A stretch of DNA of 64,000 bases from Bimuria novae-zelandiae CBS 107.79 (taxonomy: Eukaryota > Ascomycota > Dothideomycetes > Pleosporales > Didymosphaeriaceae): assembly GCA_010015655.1 (NCBI GenBank), contig ML976714.1, positions 169,666-233,665 of the forward strand, in the 5' to 3' direction. Numbering within the stretch: the first letter of the stretch is position 1; every line of letters begins with the position of its first letter. Under the pieces are notes generated by a model that worked only from the letters and a program-made list of their open reading frames with translations, did not search any database and was not told the origin of the DNA. Made by a program: the position numbers and the translations under genes. Of the stretch, positions 58,611 to 64,000 are shown piece by piece.

Positions 58611-60870
58611 ATGAGCTGCCTCAAGATGCGCAATCTGCAGCTTGCGAGCCAGGTGAGACACCCAACACTGTACCACATGCGCCACCTATTCATCCTCCCA
58701 CCCGGTACCCTCCGCATTATGTGCCACCACCCACCAACATCGGAAAGCTTGGCCCTGCGGCTTGCGCGCTGCCTCAATGGGCTTGCAGCTCACTTCACTT
58801 GATGTTGGGGGAGGTCTAGTGTCTTAGCAGAGCTTCAATGGCTAACTACTACGTCGACAGTTCTCGAGAAGCTTGCGAACGCCCGCGAGAGCATTTTCGT
58901 CCACGCGACCCACCGCGCGAATCTTTGCTACCGAGCACCTCAAGGCCAAGGAGGCTTCTGGATTTATTTCTCAAAAGTACCCCGTAATAGACCACGAGTA
59001 CGATGCCGTCGTCGTCGGAGCTGGTGGCGCGGGTCTGCGTGCGGCGTTCGGTCTCGCTGAAGCTGGCTTCAACACGGCCTGTATATCAAAGCTCTTCCCG
59101 ACCAGATCACATACGGTAGCTGCGCAGGGTGGTATCAACGCGGCGCTGGGAAAGTGCGTACAGCCCTTTACAATTGCGCGGCGAGGGAAGACGTGCTAAC
59201 AGTGCACCAGTATGCACGAGGATGACTGGCGGTGGCATATGTACGATACAGTCAAGGGCTCTGACTGGTTGGGCGATCAAGATGCGATCCATTACATGAC
59301 CCGTGAAGCACCGCAGTCCGTCATTGAGCTCGAGAACTACGGTTGCCCTTTCTCAAGAACAGACGATGGCCGAATGTACGTCACAAATGCGGACATTTGG
59401 AAATACAGCAGCTAATTGTCACCTAGTTACCAGCGTGCGTTCGGTGGTCAATCGCAGAAATATGGCAAGGGTGGACAGGCCTACCGATGCTGCGCTGCCG
59501 CCGACAGGACTGGTCACGCTCTCCTCCACACCCTCTACGGACAATCTCTACGTCACAACACCAAATACTTCATCGAGTACTTCGCGACTGACCTGATTAT
59601 GGAAGATGGTGTCTGCAAGGGTGTGGTGGCTTACAACCAGGAGGATGGCACGATTCACAGGTTCATTGCGAAGAACACCGTTTTGGCGACTGGTGGTTAC
59701 GGCCGTGCGTACTTCAGCTGTACTTCAGCGCACACTTGCACAGGAGATGGTATGGCCATGGTCGCCCGTGCCGGTCTTCCCAACCAAGATCTCGAATTCG
59801 TTCAATTCCACCCAACTGGTATCTACGGCGCTGGATGTTTGATCACCGAAGGCTCGCGTGGTGAGGGAGGTTACCTGCTGAACTCTGAGGGAGAGCGTTT
59901 CATGGAACGATACGCCCCGACAGCCAAGGATCTTGCTTCCCGCGACGTCGTCTCCCGATCGATGACCCTCGAGATCCGCGAGGGCCGCGGTGTCGGACCT
60001 GATAAGGACCACATTTATCTCCAGCTTAGCCACTTGCCTCCGGAGATCCTTCACGAGCGTCTGCCTGGTATCTCCGAGACTGCTGCTATCTTCTCTGGCG
60101 TCGATGTCACTAAGCAGCCCATTCCTGTGCTGCCCACCGTGCACTACAATATGGGTGGTATCCCTACCAAGTACACTGGTGAAGTCCTCACTGTCGACGA
60201 GCAGGGTAAGGATAAGGTTGTTCCAGGTCTCTTTGCATGTGGTGAAGCCGCCTGTGTCTCCGTCCACGGTGCCAACCGTCTCGGCGCCAACTCCCTCCTC
60301 GATCTCATCGTCTTCGGCCGTGCCGTCTCTCACACCATCCGCGACAACTTCAGCCCCGGCCAGAAGGCCGACCCCGTCCAGGCCGATGCTGGTGCCGATT
60401 CGATCTCCGTCATTGACAAGATTCGAACCGCTGACGGTCCTAAGCCGACCGCCGAGATCCGTGGCAACATGCAGAAGGTCATGCAAACCGATGTCTCCGT
60501 CTTCCGTACCCAGGAATCACTTGACGAGGGTGTGCGCAAGATCCGGGACGTCGACGCCCAATACGCCGACGTGGGCATCAAGGACCGCAGCATGATCTGG
60601 AACTCTGATCTCGTCGAGACGCTTGAGCTCCGGAACTTGCTCACTTGCGCTGTGCAGACTGCCGAGGCGGCCGCCAACCGTAAGGAGTCGAGAGGTGCGC
60701 ACGCACGAGAGGACTACCCCGAACGTGACGACGAGAACTGGATGAAGCATACGCTCACCTGGCAGAAGAACCCGCATGGCAAGGTCAACATTGGGTACAG
60801 GAGCGTCGTTGGAACTACGCTGGATGAGAATGAGTGTAAGGCTGTGCCGCCGTTTAAGCGTACGTACTAA
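58611..60870 (+). CDS. SDH1: Succinate dehydrogenase flavoprotein subunit, mitochondrial (Sdh1/SdhA)
   Basis: Exons 58611-58652, 58861-59153, 59211-59375 and 59427-60870 code 647 residues with consistent phases. This is the FAD subunit of respiratory complex II, oxidising succinate to fumarate and feeding electrons to ubiquinone. The N-terminal about 45 residues are Arg/Ser/Ala-rich ([20 protein letters not shown]), a mitochondrial presequence. Motifs: [20 protein letters not shown] (FAD fold), [17 protein letters not shown] with the His that binds FAD covalently, [20 protein letters not shown] across intron 3, [57 protein letters not shown], and the C-terminal KHTLTW segment. Intron 1 (208 bp) is the longest in the gene and separates the first part of the presequence. 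Confidence 0.96.
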
Positions 60871-61632
60871 GGAAATGGAGGGGTGGTGCAGATCTTGCCA
60901 GCGGTTGTTCTGTATTCTATGTATATTGGATGATTTGTTGCAATGCACTTGTGGTTGTTAGTGTGTGGAGGATATATCAATGCAATGTTGTTTAGTACTG
61001 TATGTGAAGTTTTGTGTCTGCGAGAAGGCAATGGTCATGCTGCCGGTGTAGCCGTAGGGGAAAGGGAGGGGAATAGTTTGATGAGGAGCGTGCAGTTAAG
61101 TTGTGTCGGAGCTGTGGGCACGGGATCAGCATGGGTGTTGTGGAAAGAAGATAGTCAGCAATATTTATAGGAAGGTGTAAGTGTTCATGTCTACACAAGC
61201 GTGGAATTTAGGGATTGAGGTTATATAGTTGCGCGGTAGTTCAATGGCTCAGAGGTATGGGAGGGAAGGAGGGTAGTGATTGGTAAGTGGTTTTTGTTGG
61301 TTAATGGATTCTGCATCAAGTGGTTAGCAGAAAATTACTAATCACTATGAAATATCTGTGCTTGTTTAGGTTGTACATTGGGACTGGCTGAACGCTGACA
61401 GAAGGGAGATTTATTGGTAGGTAGCTGGATGAGAAGGCCCTATGAACAAGAGCGTGAAGTGGTATATTAAGATAAGATTCCAACGCAGTTGACCTTATAA
61501 GAAAGGGAAAGAACTTCATCGCTTTGGCTAACCAACACGAAAACTGTACTCAACCCCTTCACCATTGAATGTGATTCGATTTGGAGTGCCCATGATTGAC
61601 ATACTTATGCCAAAATCACAGCTTCCAGGCTG
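60871..61632. other. Intergenic region, ~0.76 kb
   Basis: G/T-rich DNA, mostly the presumed 3' UTR of SDH1 and flank of the following pseudogene. No gene or RNA was recognised. Confidence 0.45.
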
Positions 61633-62871
61633 TTACAGTGCTTCCGTGAGTACCTCGACCCCAACTGAAGCGTAAGATAAAGCGACCTTGATGACCCTCT
61701 CGATCGTGTCGGCCTTCCAATTCTCCTGCACGATGGTAATGCGTTCGAGGCGGGGAAGTGCCGACCGTAGAGTATTCATAGACTTCCTCCAGCCTCTGTA
61801 TGAAGAAATCCAACGGGGTTCCATCGTCGTTGCTCCGAGATGGTCTACCGGACAATTTTGCACTCGTGTGCACATGCAAAATGCGCAGGTTTCGGGGCAG
61901 CGTCAGCCCATCTTGGGAAAAGACGATCCTTAAGACATCCCAATCCAGGTACAGCTCTTCGAATTCCGAGGAAGCGAGCTCTTGGGGAAGGTTCGATTCG
62001 TCTTGTGAAGTCTGCGCTGGTATGAGGTGAAGTTGAAGACGACGAACAGGTAGTTGTCGCAGACAATGAGGAATTCTTCGGATCGAAGTCGAAGTCAACC
62101 TGTGCATACCCGTGTCGACGCCGATCATTGAAAAAAGACTCTAACTCGGGACAACGCGCAATAATGCGGATGATATCGGGCGGATAGGATTCGTTTGGGC
62201 ACCAAGCGCTGACATCAGTGAACCTCAAGTCCTTAACTTTCGAATTGAGGCTATTCCAAGTGTTAATGATTGGATGATTTTGGTCTTGAACGATATCTAT
62301 CTTGCCGTGTTGAATGTAGATGCGCTCGAGATTCGGCAAAGAGAAGATGGGTGCAAGGAGAATGACCTTGCCAGGAAAGACACAATCTAGTTCTTTCAAC
62401 GCACTGAAATCGTGGGTTGGGAGTGGCAAGATGAAAACTGGCCCATTGATATGGTTGCACGAACACCGGCAGCAGGCGTCAATCAGAGTGCACCAGCGCC
62501 GCCAGCCGGCATCTCGAGCACCGAGAATGTGCAATTTCTCAAATTTCGGCATTATCGTCAAAATATCGTGTAGCATGTCATGACATTGGTTGCCCCGGCA
62601 AGCAGTGGTCTGGAACACTCTGACGTGATCGATCAGCGCCGGTGTGTTCGTCAGGGCAGTGAGAAGCTTGAGAAGGATGTCGCCATGAACCCGGGAATCT
62701 GCACATTGGACCTCAATGTGTCGGTATAGATACGATTTTACAACCCGGTAATACTTCTTGGAGGCGAGAAGTAGGCTATAGAGGGTCCCTTGAAAGGCGC
62801 AGGACGCAATGATTCCAAGTAACTCGTTCGGCAAATTATAAAACTTTCTGGGAACGAGCCGTGGTAGTCAT
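61633..62871 (-). pseudogene. F-box-like protein pseudogene with three frameshifts
   Basis: On the minus strand the expected start (ATG 62871-62869, MTTTARSQKV) runs into a stop after a T-run (62835-62840 region). One base off, the frame continues FYNLPNELLGIIASCAFQG (an F-box-like N-terminus, LPNELL) for over 200 residues with KEYY-like and leucine-rich spacing (FSLPNLERIYIQHGKIDIVQ). Near 62050-62100 the likely frame switches to one reading ELASSEFEELYLDWDVLRIV, and near 61790 to a third ending LPRLERITIVQENWKADTIE and SVGVEVLTEAL, stop at 61633. Each switch lacks splice signals. F-box proteins normally recruit substrates to SCF ubiquitin ligases; this copy probably makes no full protein. 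Single-base sequencing error is a possible alternative for any one break, less so for three. Confidence 0.6.
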
Positions 62872-64000
62872 TACCTCACTGACAGGTATACTCGAGCTGT
62901 ATGATACTTCAGCATGTGGAGATGGCCATTTCAATCCAACTTATTTATATGTTCGGAAGTTGTTATTCTTGAATGCTCTCGTTGTTCCTTGTTGTATAAT
63001 TATTTCGTTTGGTTCGTCAAAACACAAACACTTTGCTTTTATTTCTATATTTTAGAATCCTTTTGGGTTTTAAAGGACTGCGAAAGAATCTCATTATTAA
63101 GAAGTTTGTGCAGATGCCCTCGTGATACTATGGTCCTCGTTCTAAATCTAAACACAAGGCACGCTTAGGAGAAAAGGCAAGTCGTAATAATGAAGATATA
63201 CTCAAGCTGGACAGAGAAGTAGCTACCTAGCTAAATCGGCAAATATTTTGTTTTCAGAATCGTAGAAATAGCAACTGGTGGCCACAGGTAGTTCTTAGAT
63301 TATCGTTGGGTTAGGATAACACAAAGAAGTGACACCTCTCAACTTCAATCACGCTCTGCGACTACTGTCAGCATCTTTATATGAACTTTAGACAGGTATA
63401 ATCTAATAATCGCTACCTGACTTCGTACAACTCCCAGATCTTCATGGTGCTATAGTAGAATATTTTAGTCACAAATCTATCATTCTTAAGTGCCGACGTT
63501 TCTTGCACCTATGAGTAAACACACACTAGAGAGAAATGCATCTGGACGAAGTTGTGTAGGCATTGTACGAGCACAAATCATCAATCCAGTAAGATGAATG
63601 AGCCGCTTTTGAATCAATGAAAAAGAGGTAGCTAAGTATAGAGGAGGGAAAACATTGGAGTAGATAAACCATTTCCATTGGGTGACTGACACCGTTCCGA
63701 TGGAGACGGAAAGTTGTTGACGCTGGTGTGAGATCCCGCACTTCAAGACCGAGAAGAACCACCTCGTGTGCAGTTTCATAGCAGGATCAAAACACGGAAG
63801 GTTCAAAAAGGAAATATTCGAAGAGAAGTTGGATTGAGATACCACCGCAGCTGGCAACTCCGCAAGACCCGCAGTCCGGTACTCCGTCGATTATCATAGA
63901 TAAACACGGTCTTGCTCCATGTCCACTCGAACCCCTACTTCAGCGTACTCCCGAATAATCGTTGCCATCCGTCGCCTCTGGGAATCTAACCAGCCAGCGT
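62872..64000. other. Right end of window, no gene recognised, ~1.1 kb
   Basis: The stretch is moderately AT-rich (62900-63400) with only short frames. The minus-strand frame at 63486-63857 has no recognisable domain. The end could contain part of a gene that continues beyond 64000. Confidence 0.4.

Overview
The window is nuclear DNA of a filamentous ascomycete (Pezizomycotina). Evidence: protein genes with short 45-90 bp GT-AG introns carrying CTAAC/CTGAC-type branch sites, typical fungal gene content (a Pmt4-type mannosyltransferase, a Cdc1-type phosphoesterase, a Yea4-type transporter, MARVEL and C2H2 proteins), and transposons carrying the C-to-T/G-to-A damage of repeat-induced point mutation (RIP). 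A Dothideomycete-like, compartmented genome is my best guess, but the class is inferred only from overall style.

Positions 1-18.3 kb are a transposon nest without intact host genes. A 2.14 kb DNA transposon with about 60 bp terminal inverted repeats (428-2567, piggyBac-like remnants) is followed by a Fot1/pogo-type element (2637-18293, TA target duplication, 44 bp inverted repeats). That element holds two 173 bp solo-LTR-like insertions in opposite orientation (3062-3234, and 4460-4610 continued at 17778-17799), each with its own 5 bp duplication. The second was split by a Ty3/gypsy retrotransposon (4611-17772, duplication AGGGC) arranged LTR-internal-LTR-internal-LTR. Its gag-pol lies on the minus strand. 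At the far end of each internal region a 597 bp reading frame runs on the opposite (plus) strand, with its own TATA box, a Zn2Cys6-like cysteine pattern and a charged heptad-like region. This antisense gene is the most unusual thing in the window.

18.6-34.3 kb is gene-dense: a lactonase-like metallo-beta-lactamase, ATP-dependent NAD(P)HX dehydratase, a Ser/Pro-rich unknown protein, a C2H2 zinc-finger protein, a soluble fumarate reductase fused to cytochrome b5, a Cdc1/Ted1-type metallophosphoesterase and an ANCHR-like zinc-finger protein. A 59-base G homopolymer follows. 35-38 kb is decayed: a broken unknown gene and a ribosomal protein uS8 (RPS22) pseudogene. After a MARVEL-type membrane protein comes a gene-poor 5.4 kb.

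44.7-60.9 kb holds conserved housekeeping genes: AMP deaminase, Pmt4-type mannosyltransferase and Yea4-type nucleotide-sugar transporter (both secretory pathway), PP2A regulatory B subunit divergent from ribosomal protein uL3 (RPL3), and the succinate dehydrogenase flavoprotein. An F-box-like pseudogene broken by frameshifts (61.6-62.9 kb) and about 1.1 kb without genes end the window. There is no biosynthetic cluster; the host genes look like independently transcribed units.
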